The notes below the pieces were generated by a model, which was not told where the DNA came from, did no database searches, and saw only the letters and a list, made by a program, of their open reading frames with translations. Of a DNA stretch of 64,000 bases, positions 1 to 8,494 are shown one piece after another; the first letter of the stretch is position 1; each line of letters begins with the position of its first letter. The DNA lies in NCBI RefSeq assembly GCF_015637705.1, contig NZ_JADOBE010000004.1, positions 1 to 64,000 on the forward strand, written 5' to 3'. Position numbers and translations under genes: made by a program. The DNA comes from Pseudomonas sp. N040 (GTDB lineage: Bacteria > Pseudomonadota > Gammaproteobacteria > Pseudomonadales > Pseudomonadaceae).

Positions 1-1797
1 CTCGACAACCGGTTCTTCGCCGCCCTCTTCAAACTGGCGGGCGTGCAGGCGGGTGTAATAGCCATTCTGCGCCAGCAACTCGGCGTGGGTGCCGCGCTCG
101 ACGATCCGCCCCTGGTCCATCACCAGGATCAGGTCGGCTTTCTCGATGGTGGTCAGGCGGTGCGCGATGACCAGCGTGGTCCGCCCGCTTACCACCTTGT
201 CCAGCGCCGCCTGGATGTGCCGCTCGGACTCGGTATCCAGCGCCGAGGTGGCTTCGTCGAGAATCAGCAGCGGCGCATCCTTCAGCAGCGCGCGCGCAAT
301 CGCCAGACGCTGGCGCTGGCCCCCGGAGAGCAGCACGCCGTTTTCGCCGACCAGGGTCTCGTAGCCCTTTGGCATGTTCGCGATGAACTCGTCGGCATAG
401 GCATCCTCGGCAGCCTTGCGCACGGCCTCGGCAGGCGCGCCAGCCAGGTCGCCGTAGGCGATGTTGTTGCTCACCGTGTCGTTGAACAGGGTGACGTGCT
501 GGGTCACCAGGGCAATGTGCCGGCGCAGGTTGCGCAGGGTGTATTCCTCTATGTCCAGGCCATCCAGCAGGATCTGCCCTTGTTCATGGTGATAGAAACG
601 CGGCACCAGGCTGGCCAGGGTCGACTTGCCGCTGCCCGAGCGGCCGACCAGGGCGACCATCTGCCCCGGCTCGGCAGTGAAGGAAATGTTATGCAGGACA
701 GGTTTCTCGGTGTCCGGGTACTGGAAGGTCAGATCGCGGACCTCCAGCCGGCCACTGACCCGCTCGCGCTCCTGGGTGCCGTAATCCACCTCGGGCGCCT
801 CATCCAGTTGCTCGAAGATGCTGTCGGCGGCGGCCAGACCTTTCTGGATGGTCGAACTGACTTCCGAGAGCTGGCGGATCGGCTTGGGCAGCAGGCCGGC
901 CATGGTGATGTAGGCCACCAGATCGCCGGCACTGGAGTCGCCGCGCAAATAAAGCACCAGGAACATCAGCACCGCCATGCCGCTATAGATCACCAGCTGC
1001 AGGGTCGGGGTATAGACCGCATTGGTCTTGATCATCTTCAGCTGACGGGCTTCGTTACCCGTGGTCACCTCGCGAAAGCGTTGCTGCTCATAGGGTTCGC
1101 CACCGAAACTGCGCACGACCCGGTAGCCCTGGATGGTTTCCGAAGCGACGTGCGTCACATCGCCCATGGCTTCCTGGATCTGCTTGCTCTGCTTGCGAAA
1201 CTTGCGACTGGCACTCACCACCATCAGCCCGATAAGCGGCAGAATTGCCACCATCACCAGGGTCAGCTTCCAGTTCATCCAGAGCAGGGCGCCGAACAGG
1301 AAGATCACCGACAAGCCCTCGCGAATCACCACCTTGACCGCATCGGTGGCGGCGCCGGTGACCATGGTCACGTTGAAGGTGATGCGCGACACCAGGTGCC
1401 CTGAGTTGTGATTGTCAAAATAGCGGTTCGGCAGTGTCAGCAGGTTGTCGAACAGCGAAAGACGCAGATCCCGAACCACTGCCAGCGAAACCCTGGCCAG
1501 GTAGAAATTGCCCAGGTAGGAACCCACCCCCTGGAACAGGGCAATCAGCACGATCAGCAAGGGGACCGCCATGACCAGATTCAGGTCGCGCAGCAGGGGC
1601 ACCTGGGGAAACAGGCTGGCATTGGGATTGGACAGCCCATCGACAAAATACTTGAGAACGTAGGCCAGCATTGGCTGCGTGGAGGAAAAGATCAGGAAGC
1701 CGAGAATACTGACGGCAAACAGCCCCCAGTAGGGCAGCACATAGCGCAACAAGCGCAGATAAACTTTTAAGTCAGATTGCCGGTTAGAATTGGTCAT
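1..1797 (-). CDS. msbA: Lipid A export ATP-binding/permease MsbA (3' end cut by window edge)
   Basis: ABC transporter of the inner membrane that flips lipid A-core from the cytoplasmic to the periplasmic leaflet. Reading the minus strand from the ATG at 1797 gives 599 codons with no stop before the window edge; the family is about 600 residues, so only a few residues are missing. The N-terminal half is a six-helix exporter membrane domain. The ATPase domain follows: Walker A GRSGSGKST at about residue 385, signature LSGGQ at about 490, then LILDEATSALD and the switch AHRLTT. A purine-rich TGGGGAT precedes the start. It diverges from the kinase-like gene at 1834 with only 36 bp between start codons. 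Its place next to the core-LPS cluster fits the role. Confidence 0.97.
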   Translation of the reverse strand, partial: MTNSNRQSDLKVYLRLLRYVLPYWGLFAVSILGFLIFSSTQPMLAYVLKYFVDGLSNPNASLFPQVPLLRDLNLVMAVPLLIVLIALFQGVGSYLGNFYLARVSLAVVRDLRLSLFDNLLTLPNRYFDNHNSGHLVSRITFNVTMVTGAATDAVKVVIREGLSVIFLFGALLWMNWKLTLVMVAILPLIGLMVVSASRKFRKQSKQIQEAMGDVTHVASETIQGYRVVRSFGGEPYEQQRFREVTTGNEARQLKMIKTNAVYTPTLQLVIYSGMAVLMFLVLYLRGDSSAGDLVAYITMAGLLPKPIRQLSEVSSTIQKGLAAADSIFEQLDEAPEVDYGTQERERVSGRLEVRDLTFQYPDTEKPVLHNISFTAEPGQMVALVGRSGSGKSTLASLVPRFYHHEQGQILLDGLDIEEYTLRNLRRHIALVTQHVTLFNDTVSNNIAYGDLAGAPAEAVRKAAEDAYADEFIANMPKGYETLVGENGVLLSGGQRQRLAIARALLKDAPLLILDEATSALDTESERHIQAALDKVVSGRTTLVIAHRLTTIEKADLILVMDQGRIVERGTHAELLAQNGYYTRLHARQFEEGGEEPVVE

Positions 1798-1833
1798 GCG
1801 GCAAATCCCCACAAGAATGCCAAGAGGTAAAGG

Positions 1834-2436
1834 ATGGAAATTGTAACAGCGCAGCAACTGGAGCGCTGGATCGCCAGTGGAAATGTGCTGGAAAGGGACG
1901 CCCGCGGCCCCAAGGTGATTGCCTTGCCTGACGGGCTGTTCCTGAAGATTTTCTACACCCGGCGCAAACCATTCCTGGCCCGCCTGCAGCCGCCAGCCAG
2001 GACCTTTGCCCGCAACGCCGAACGGCTCCGCCAGGCCGGGATCCCTGCACCGGAAACACAACGGCTATTCTGGCTGGATCGCCCGGCGGGCCTGAGCGCC
2101 TGCCTGTATCACCCCCTGCCCGGGCAATCCATCGAACAACTGCTGCGCCGGAACCCCGAGCAGATAAACCCGCTGCTGCCCTCACTGGCCCTGTTCATCC
2201 GCCGCCTGCACCGGCGCGGTATTTACTTCCGCTCCCTGCACCTGGGCAACATCCTGCAACTGCCGGACGGGCAATACGGGCTGATCGATATCCTTGACCT
2301 GCAATTCAAGTTTGCTGCACTCAATCGCTGGCAAGTGCGGCGCAATTTCGACCATTTGCGCAATTACCTGGCCCGGCAGAAACTGCAGAACTTTCCTATC
2401 GAGCAACTCCTGGCGCTGTATCAAGACGCCCCGTGA
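1834..2436 (+). CDS. Small LPS kinase-like protein (PA4998-type)
   Basis: A 200-residue cytoplasmic protein resembling the lipopolysaccharide/toluene-tolerance kinase-like family found beside msbA in Pseudomonas. Kinase traces visible are a lysine in FLKIF (Lys38), a reduced catalytic loop HLGN at 136-139 where a canonical kinase has HxDxxxxN, and LIDILD at 150-155 at the metal-binding position. The catalytic aspartate of the loop is not evident, so activity is uncertain. The start at 1834 follows AGAGGTAAAGG at good spacing. It is the only plus-strand gene in the first 22 kb. Its last 16 bp overlap the convergent end of waaL. Substrate unknown; involvement in core phosphorylation is inferred from context only. 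Confidence 0.75.
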   Translation: MEIVTAQQLERWIASGNVLERDARGPKVIALPDGLFLKIFYTRRKPFLARLQPPARTFARNAERLRQAGIPAPETQRLFWLDRPAGLSACLYHPLPGQSIEQLLRRNPEQINPLLPSLALFIRRLHRRGIYFRSLHLGNILQLPDGQYGLIDILDLQFKFAALNRWQVRRNFDHLRNYLARQKLQNFPIEQLLALYQDAP

Positions 2437-3605
2437 GGTACCTGTCGACGCGCGGCGTAATACGCCTGCAGCGCCGCCTGCTGGCCTTCGATGATCGCCA
2501 TGAAGGTCGGTAGCCAGAAGTAGACCCACAAGGGCTGCGGTGAGGTCAGCACGCCATTGGTGGTGGTCAGCAGGCTGCCCCAGCCGACCAGCGCCAGCAG
2601 CATCCAGCGCGAACGTGCGCGTATGCCCTGCCAGAAGAACACCGCAGCGAACAGCGCAAACAGCAGTGCACCAAGCACGCCATTCCGGTAAAGCATGGAA
2701 AAATAGCCGCTGTGCGGATGCTGCCACTTGCCCAGAAACAGATAGTCATCCGCACCACAGCCAAGCCAGACATTGCACTGCGTGGTCAGCCGCTGCCAGG
2801 CGTCCTGCCAGATATCGGTGCGATGGCTGAGCCCGCGATTCAGCAGCAGCTCGGCACCACCCAGAAAAAACAGCAGCCCGGCCAGCAGCACGAGCAAAGC
2901 CAGCCCCAGCACCAGCATGCGCTTGGTGACGCAGTACGCCGTAAAGAACAGGCCGAATCCCAGCAATGCCGAGCGCGCCTGGAAGATGCTGCTGCACAAC
3001 ACTACCAGCCCGGCCAGCACCAACAGGCCGAATACCAAAGCCGCACGCGAGTGCCGCTCGAGCCTGTCCGACACATGGAACAGCCAGAGAAACACCAGCG
3101 CACTGGTGATCAGCAAGGATACGTAGACCGGGTTGATATTGACGCCGAGCAAGTACACGTAGCGAACCCAGCGCTCGCCATGCAGCCAGATCCACAGCCA
3201 GTCGACCGCGACCCACAGCAGGATGCCCACACTGGCCAGGGCAAACCAGCTAAACACCTGCTGGACTCCGGGGCGCCCCCCTTCCAGCAACACGCAACTG
3301 GCAAAGAACAGCAGGAGATACAGCGCCTTCTTCAACCCGGCGACATCACTGGCATCCAGCGTCACCATCAGGCTCAGCAGCACGAACAGCCAGGCAAACG
3401 GACGCCACAGGGACATCAGCGCCCGCGGCCGGGCGAGCAGCCAGATGAATGTCGGCAATGCCAGGCCGACATAGAAGACATTGTTGGTGGCCTTGGAGGA
3501 CAGCGGCAAATAGAAGGCCAGGCAAAACAGGCAAAACACTCCAGCGAAAAGCCAGGGAGCGACTGGCGCCAGCTGATTGCGGACATTGCTCATGCAAAAA
3601 CTCAC
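2421..3605 (-). CDS. waaL: O-antigen ligase WaaL
   Basis: Polytopic inner-membrane ligase that transfers undecaprenyl-linked O-polysaccharide to lipid A-core in the periplasm. The 394-residue protein is almost wholly hydrophobic helices, with the Wzy_C/WaaL features of an arginine in QARSALL (about residue 211) and a large periplasmic loop carrying HPHSGYF (about 296-302) before the last helices. The GTG at 3605 overlaps the upstream TGA by four bases (GTGA). An ATG at 3593 is an alternative start giving 390 residues. It is the last gene of the minus-strand LPS run and converges on the small kinase-like gene with a 16-bp overlap. Its place next to msbA matches PA4999. Confidence 0.9.
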   Translation of the reverse strand: MSFCMSNVRNQLAPVAPWLFAGVFCLFCLAFYLPLSSKATNNVFYVGLALPTFIWLLARPRALMSLWRPFAWLFVLLSLMVTLDASDVAGLKKALYLLLFFASCVLLEGGRPGVQQVFSWFALASVGILLWVAVDWLWIWLHGERWVRYVYLLGVNINPVYVSLLITSALVFLWLFHVSDRLERHSRAALVFGLLVLAGLVVLCSSIFQARSALLGFGLFFTAYCVTKRMLVLGLALLVLLAGLLFFLGGAELLLNRGLSHRTDIWQDAWQRLTTQCNVWLGCGADDYLFLGKWQHPHSGYFSMLYRNGVLGALLFALFAAVFFWQGIRARSRWMLLALVGWGSLLTTTNGVLTSPQPLWVYFWLPTFMAIIEGQQAALQAYYAARRQVPHGAS

Positions 3606-4402
3606 AGGTCGGGAAAGGCCTTGACAAGGCCTGATTGCAAGGACTCCAGGCCGGGACGCTGATAAGCGCCAATCAGTTCGTCCAGATTCATGCCCGCCAG
3701 CTCAAGCAACACCTGCCCGCTCAGCGGCTCGGGCTCGGCCAGGGCAAACGCCGAGTAATAATCGACAAACTTGAAATCGGAGATCTGCCCGGAGGACAGG
3801 CGCAGGCGCCGGTTGGGTATGCCGAAGGCATCCGCCACGATCAGGCCGTGCATGCTCGAAGAAAGGATCAGGTCGCAGCCTTGCACCGCACGCAATACCT
3901 CCTCCACCGGCCAGAACACATCAATCAGCATGACCCCTGGCACATTGGCCACTGCCAGCACGCGAGGATCCTGCCGATCGACATAATGCGGAATGATGCC
4001 TATGCGGTGGCGCTTTCCCGGCCTGGGCCGTCCACCCCACCACTCGCCCGCCAGCAAACCGGGATCCCCGAGCGCCGGCCTGGATCGCAAGCCCTCGACC
4101 TGTTCCAGGCTCTTCTCGCCGCGCAAGGCATGGTAGTAGTGCCGCGCCGAAAAGTGCAGGCCCGGTGCATCAGTCCCGGCACCCCAGATGTGCAGCCGGC
4201 GCGGCAAAAGAAACCGCCGAGCCTTGAGCACCCGCGGCAGGATCGAACCGACCGCCATCAGGTCGGCCTTGTGCACCGGGGCATAAACCACCGGCTGGCC
4301 GGACAGCATTTCCACCAACAGGGGCGACAGGTAATCGCCGAAGTTCTGCTGCGCAGGATCGCTGCGACCCTTGCCGCGGCACCAGTAGAGCTTGATCGCC
4401 AT
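3602..4402 (-). CDS. Polysaccharide pyruvyltransferase-family protein
   Basis: 266 residues of the polysaccharide pyruvyl transferase family (CsaB/ExoV/AmsJ-type), which add pyruvate ketals to sugars, usually from phosphoenolpyruvate. Visible landmarks are QNFGDYLSP near residue 19, LGDPGLL at 111-117 and the C-terminal SSSMHGLIVADAFG at 181-194, the strongest family motif. There is no signal peptide or membrane helix, so it is probably cytoplasmic. The ATG at 4402 overlaps the upstream glycosyltransferase stop as TGATG, so the two are translationally coupled. It sits between waaL and outer-core glycosyltransferases, a position with no counterpart in PAO1 as I recall it. The acceptor sugar cannot be read from sequence; pyruvylation of LPS core or a surface glycan is inference. 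Confidence 0.8.
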   Translation of the reverse strand: MAIKLYWCRGKGRSDPAQQNFGDYLSPLLVEMLSGQPVVYAPVHKADLMAVGSILPRVLKARRFLLPRRLHIWGAGTDAPGLHFSARHYYHALRGEKSLEQVEGLRSRPALGDPGLLAGEWWGGRPRPGKRHRIGIIPHYVDRQDPRVLAVANVPGVMLIDVFWPVEEVLRAVQGCDLILSSSMHGLIVADAFGIPNRRLRLSSGQISDFKFVDYYSAFALAEPEPLSGQVLLELAGMNLDELIGAYQRPGLESLQSGLVKAFPDL

Positions 4403-5370
4403 CAGATGCGCAGTCCGTAGCGCAGGCGCAACCAGCCGCGCTGCCAGAAACCCAGTCCGGGCCAGGGCCGCAGGGGCAACTCAATGGCCCGCGCCAGATC
4501 ATGGCCAACCCGCTTGAACGTGAAATGCTGCTCCGCCAGGGCCTGCCCGGCATTGGCAATGCGCGCCGCCAGTTGTGGGTCGGCCCGCAGTTGGCGGATT
4601 TTCTCGACGGCAGCATCCGCCGAGTCATAGAAAAGCACGTTGCGACCATCCTCGAAGCCGAGAGCCGCGCCTTCGTCACCCTGATCCCAGGCAAGCAGCA
4701 CGCAACCGCAGGCCATGGCCTCGAAGTTCTTGATCATGAACTCGCCCATGCCCACATCGGCACTGACGAAAATCCGGATTCGATTGAGCATGACCTGATA
4801 CTCGGCACCGGATCGGGTCCTGGTTACCAGCAACTCGGTCTGCGCCGCGATGGCGTCCAGGACCTGCCGGCGAGGACTATAGGCATCGCCCTTGATACTA
4901 CCCAGAAAAGCCGCCTCGATATCGCGCACGCCGCCCAGGTTGCTGAACATCTGCTCGTCATAGCCCTTGGACACGAAGACCGCATCCACACCCTCGGCAG
5001 ACAGCCGGCGGGCAACTGCAGCGCCTGAAACCAGCACCCGCACCCAGGGCAAGCGCCTGTAGAAGCGCGAATAAGCGCCACGATACTTGCTGTCGACCAT
5101 ATAGTTCTGACAGGCATCGTGCTCCAGAAAGATCAGCCCGGGAATGCCGCGCAGAACCGCAAGCTGGCGGCGCAGGCGTTTCAGCCGGGAAAAGATCACG
5201 ACCCGGTCGAAGCTGGTGTAATCCTGTTCAAGCAAAACCCGCGCAAGATGCAGTTGCTGCGCCTTTTCCAGGCGCACAAGCACACAGCTCTGCAGATTCT
5301 GCCGAATCTGTTCATACAGGCGATCCAGAATCACCCGCTGGTCATCCATAACAACTAACAGGACTTTCAT
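4402..5370 (-). CDS. Glycosyltransferase, GT4/CgeB-like (Ssg paralogue, copy A)
   Basis: 322-residue glycosyltransferase with a GT-B-like layout: an N-terminal MKVLLVVMDD strand, DACQNY near residue 86, and C-terminal KNFEAMACGCVLLAW, which contains the nucleotide-sugar-binding region. It is clearly paralogous to the gene at 7522-8493; both share DACQNY, YRRLP/YQRLP, MLNRIR(I/L)FVSADVG and the NFEAMACGCVLLAW block. I chose the ATG at 5370, preceded by GGAGA, rather than the longer frame reaching 5616, whose extra 82 residues look non-coding and lack homology to the paralogue. TGATG overlap with the pyruvyltransferase gene. Probably adds a sugar to outer core or another surface glycan; donor and linkage unknown. 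Confidence 0.85.
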   Translation of the reverse strand: MKVLLVVMDDQRVILDRLYEQIRQNLQSCVLVRLEKAQQLHLARVLLEQDYTSFDRVVIFSRLKRLRRQLAVLRGIPGLIFLEHDACQNYMVDSKYRGAYSRFYRRLPWVRVLVSGAAVARRLSAEGVDAVFVSKGYDEQMFSNLGGVRDIEAAFLGSIKGDAYSPRRQVLDAIAAQTELLVTRTRSGAEYQVMLNRIRIFVSADVGMGEFMIKNFEAMACGCVLLAWDQGDEGAALGFEDGRNVLFYDSADAAVEKIRQLRADPQLAARIANAGQALAEQHFTFKRVGHDLARAIELPLRPWPGLGFWQRGWLRLRYGLRI

Positions 5371-5733
5371 ATTTCTCCGCAGACATCGGACGAACTGGGA
5401 TGGTAAAGGAAAACTTCTAATCGACTGCTGCAGACCATTAGCCAATCCATTGTACAGGGCTGAACCTTGATGATTCGACTGCATGAGCCTTGCCGCCACA
5501 CATCCGACCACTGCAGGACACACTTCAAGAACGCACCGTTTTCCGTCTCGCAATCCAGCGGAATTTCGCCCAGCTGACCATCCCGCAACGTCGGCGATCA
5601 AGCCCTGTCTCGCCAAGATGCGGGGTGCCGAGCAGAATCGTGACGTTTAAGTATCGGACGCGTCCTGGCAGACGCAACCACGTGGAAAATGCCCTACTGC
5701 CCACGCCGGAGGGCACGAAACCCCGCGAGGCAT
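5371..5733. other. 363-bp gap with no supported gene inside the LPS run
   Basis: This is the only sizeable gap in an otherwise overlapping minus-strand run. Frames crossing it are short, not preceded by convincing ribosome-binding sites, and their translations are rich in Arg/Cys/Trp without recognisable motifs. It could hold a promoter for the pyruvyltransferase-waaL segment or the remains of a deleted gene. No clear sigma-70 promoter or terminator hairpin was identified. Confidence 0.5.
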
Positions 5734-6582
5734 TCAAGCTCCTTTCGCGGCCATCTGCCGGGAGCGCTCCGCCAGATCACGCATGTTTGCCAAAATGGAA
5801 TCGGCCCGCTTCTGCAAATCCGCGCTAAAGCGATATTCGTGCCGAGGCGCAATGGCAATCATGCTCCTGTCCACATGCGCCTCGGCAGGCTCAGGTGAGA
5901 TGGAGAACCCTGCGCCGCACAACCATGCACGCACCATCGGACTGACTGCCACGAAATCACTGCAGTCCAGTACAAAAAGCTTACCGTCAGCGGCGTTGGC
6001 GGCTAGCTCGAGCAAGTTCTCGTTGTAACGGACCCAGGCGCGCAAATAGCGCTCGGCCGCGCGGGGCATGGATAACAGACGCCACAGGGAGGCCTTGCTC
6101 CGGTAATACAGCTTTTTCAATCCCCGCTTTTTACCGATTCGCTGTTCGCGCTTCTTCATGCGGCGGCGCACCAGAGAATCGACGACAAGACGATAATCGC
6201 GAAACACCAGCAGATGATTAGCATCGGGAAGCAACGTCTGGTATTCGCGGTGAAAAAGGCACGTGCGCGGCTCCTTCCAGCCCCACTGAGTTCCGCGTGC
6301 CGCCTTTGTTCCAACCAGATCGCGCATTTCCGCCAGCCGTTGAGCCGAGACCAGCAAGGGTTCGGTCCGCAACAAGCCACCGCAGCGTATGCGGTTGTCT
6401 TTTAAAATGTTTTCGTGCAACTGGAGAAAGTCGATATCTTCATGATGCCCGCGCTCGTTTCCCACGCCAGACCCCAGCAACTCCTGCCCGACATCCAGAC
6501 CGCACGCAGCCAGCCAGGATGCCAGCAAGGATGTTCCGGAGCGATGCATGCCCCAGATGATCAATACATTCGCGTCGCTCAA
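5734..6582 (-). CDS. Sulfotransferase-family protein in the LPS cluster
   Basis: 282 residues. The N-terminus carries the 5'-phosphosulfate loop of PAPS-dependent sulfotransferases, GMHRSGTSLLASWL (residues 11-24). GWKEPRT (101-107) and FRDYRLVVDSL (127-137) follow in the position of the 3'-phosphate-binding segment (Arg...Ser). Family members move sulfate from PAPS to sugar hydroxyls; some proteins with this fold have other roles, so substrate and even reaction need testing. The frame starts at a TTG (6582) that directly follows a TAA, with GGAA about 11 bases upstream; no better ATG lies nearby. A basic stretch occurs around residues 138-170 (RRRMKKREQR, KKRGLKK). It lies between outer-core glycosyltransferases, and I know of no PAO1 counterpart at this spot. 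Confidence 0.78.
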   Translation of the reverse strand: MSDANVLIIWGMHRSGTSLLASWLAACGLDVGQELLGSGVGNERGHHEDIDFLQLHENILKDNRIRCGGLLRTEPLLVSAQRLAEMRDLVGTKAARGTQWGWKEPRTCLFHREYQTLLPDANHLLVFRDYRLVVDSLVRRRMKKREQRIGKKRGLKKLYYRSKASLWRLLSMPRAAERYLRAWVRYNENLLELAANAADGKLFVLDCSDFVAVSPMVRAWLCGAGFSISPEPAEAHVDRSMIAIAPRHEYRFSADLQKRADSILANMRDLAERSRQMAAKGA

Positions 6583-6629
6583 TTATTCGTTCCAAAACGC
6601 AGCTTGTTAAAAACCGTACTAGCAACGGG

Positions 6630-7511
6630 CTAGGACCTGTCTGACACTGACCAGTAACGCCACAGCGCCCGCAAGGTCTTGCCCCGCCATTGATGCAACG
6701 GCAATTCTCCCAACAGCTGACGAAATAGCGCTTGGTCATAGCGCGCGCACTTGAGCAGCATGGAGTTCAAAAACTTTCCGCGAACCTGCGAATAGGCCCA
6801 GTGATCACTGAACTGCTCATAGGTCTTGAGCACATTCTCAACCATGAAACGGTAGTTCTTGTAGGTATTGCTGCCGTGCACCCGGTACTGGGCCAGCACC
6901 TCGCCGAGGATGTCGACGAAGTAACCGGCACGGGTGATTTTCAGCTGAATGTACAGGTCTTCGAGGCGAATCTGCGGGTCGAAGCCACCGACCCGCTCCA
7001 GCGCCTCCCGACGAAACATCAGGGTCGGCGCCGGCGCCCCGGGCTTGCGATTGAGAAACACATCCTCGAAATCCAGGCGCCGCAACGGTAAATCACGCGG
7101 CGCACCGCGCGACTGCCCATCGGCATCTATTTCCTCGATATTGCCGGCACAAATCCCCACTTCCGGCTTGCCCTGCATATAAGCCACCTGCAGCTCCAGA
7201 CGCTGCGGCAGCATTACATCGTCCGAGCCGAATGACACGATCAGATCGCCACGGGCACGCGCGATGCTGTCATTCAGGGTGCGCGACAGGCCCTGGTTGG
7301 CCTGCACGCGAAAATCAAAACCATACTGTTGCTGCAGGCGACGAATGCGTTCGACGCTGTCGTCCGTGGAGCCATCATCGACCACCAGCAATTCGATATT
7401 GCCGTAGGTCTGCGCCAACACACTGCGGATGCTGGCCTCGATATAGGGCGCATGGTTGTAGGACGCGATTATCACGCTGACCAGCGGCTGCTCGGCATTC
7501 ATGGAAGTCAT
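6630..7511 (-). CDS. GT2 glycosyltransferase, outer core (WapR-like)
   Basis: 293-residue GT-A family 2 glycosyltransferase. Near the N-terminus are SVIIASYNHAPYIEASI and VVDDGSTDDS, followed by the metal/nucleotide-binding FGSDDVML and a mid-protein RLEDLYIQLK segment. The frame is open to 8102, but that extension overlaps the next gene; the ATG at 7511 (or 7502) gives a 10-bp gap and the normal GT2 N-terminus. Size, family and position near waaL resemble WapR (PA5000), the rhamnosyltransferase that makes the core acceptor for O-antigen. The intervening pyruvyl-, glycosyl- and sulfotransferase genes make orthology less certain, so I give no symbol. Confidence 0.85.
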   Translation of the reverse strand: MTSMNAEQPLVSVIIASYNHAPYIEASIRSVLAQTYGNIELLVVDDGSTDDSVERIRRLQQQYGFDFRVQANQGLSRTLNDSIARARGDLIVSFGSDDVMLPQRLELQVAYMQGKPEVGICAGNIEEIDADGQSRGAPRDLPLRRLDFEDVFLNRKPGAPAPTLMFRREALERVGGFDPQIRLEDLYIQLKITRAGYFVDILGEVLAQYRVHGSNTYKNYRFMVENVLKTYEQFSDHWAYSQVRGKFLNSMLLKCARYDQALFRQLLGELPLHQWRGKTLRALWRYWSVSDRS

Positions 7512-7521
7512 GCAAAGGCTC

Positions 7522-8493
7522 TCAAGAGAAACGCAGGCGCTGCCATACGGCACGCCAGCCTGTAAGTGGCGGAACACTTGGCCAAGGCTCGGCCAGCAGG
7601 GCCGCCATGCGCGCCGCCAGATGCGTATAGCTGAGCTGCGCCTGAACAAATGCACGGCCAGAATCTGCGATGCGCTGCGCCCGCTGCGGGTCGACGCGCA
7701 ACGCTGCGATATGTGCGCGCAACTCCGCCAGGCTGCTGTAGAGCAACAGGTGCTCGCCGTCCTGCAGGCCGATCGCCGGCTCTTCGCTGCCCTGCCGCCA
7801 GGCCAGCAACACGCAGCCACAGGCCATCGCCTCGAAGTTCTTGGCCATGTATTCGCCCAGTCCCACATCGGCGCTGACGAACAGCCGAATACGATTGAGC
7901 ATCTGCCGATAGGCATCGCCCGGCTCCGTGCGCAACAGCTGCAACGGCTCGACCGAAGCCAGCTGTTCCAGTAATTCCTTGCGCCCGGCATAGGCGGCGC
8001 TGGCGGTACGGCCGATAAAACCCAGCTCGATATCGCGTTGCTGAAGATCCTGTGACCCCGGCTGCAGATACTGCCGCGCCGGGTCGTAGCCCTTTGGCGC
8101 AAAGCTCACCGCAAAGCCTTCGCCTTGCAGCCGCGCGGCGACGCTGGCGCCGGTGACCAGAATCCGCGCTTGCGGCAAGCGCTGATAGAACTGACTGAAG
8201 GCGCCGTACCAGCGCGAATTGCTCAGATAATTCTGGCAGGCATCCTCATCGTAAATCAGCAGCCCGTTGAGCCTGGACAGATAGCCTGTCTGGCGATAGA
8301 CATTCTTGAACGGCAGGTCCAGCAGCACCCGCGCGAAACTCGCCAGATCGATGTCGCGCAATGCTTTGCGCAGGTCGCGTTGCTGTTTTTTCTCCAGCTG
8401 CAGCACGTGCAAGTCCACATGCTTGCCCAGCTCGCCATACAGCGTGCACAGATCCGGCAACCGCGGCGAGGCCGTCAACACCAGTACGCGCAT
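7522..8493 (-). CDS. Glycosyltransferase, GT4/CgeB-like (Ssg-like, copy B)
   Basis: 323-residue relative of the copy at 4402-5370. It starts MRVLVLTASPRLPD and carries DEDACQNYLSNSRW (about 82-95), MLNRIRLFVSADVGLGEYM and KNFEAMACGCVLLAWRQG. Its place directly upstream of the WapR-like gene suggests it corresponds to the Pseudomonas surface-sugar glycosyltransferase Ssg (PA5001); this is by position and size, not alignment. One base separates its ATG (8493) from the stop of the GT2 gene upstream (TGAGATG). Cytoplasmic, with no signal peptide. Probably acts in outer-core or O-polysaccharide assembly. Confidence 0.85.
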   Translation of the reverse strand: MRVLVLTASPRLPDLCTLYGELGKHVDLHVLQLEKKQQRDLRKALRDIDLASFARVLLDLPFKNVYRQTGYLSRLNGLLIYDEDACQNYLSNSRWYGAFSQFYQRLPQARILVTGASVAARLQGEGFAVSFAPKGYDPARQYLQPGSQDLQQRDIELGFIGRTASAAYAGRKELLEQLASVEPLQLLRTEPGDAYRQMLNRIRLFVSADVGLGEYMAKNFEAMACGCVLLAWRQGSEEPAIGLQDGEHLLLYSSLAELRAHIAALRVDPQRAQRIADSGRAFVQAQLSYTHLAARMAALLAEPWPSVPPLTGWRAVWQRLRFS

Positions 8494-8494
8494 C

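Noticed and set aside
43-1404. 453-codon plus-strand open frame at the left edge
   Set aside because: Opposite msbA; the minus strand shows complete ABC exporter motifs across the same bases.
5371-5616. Upstream extension of glycosyltransferase copy A by 82 residues
   Set aside because: No ribosome-binding site, no match to the paralogue's N-terminus, while ATG 5370 has GGAGA.
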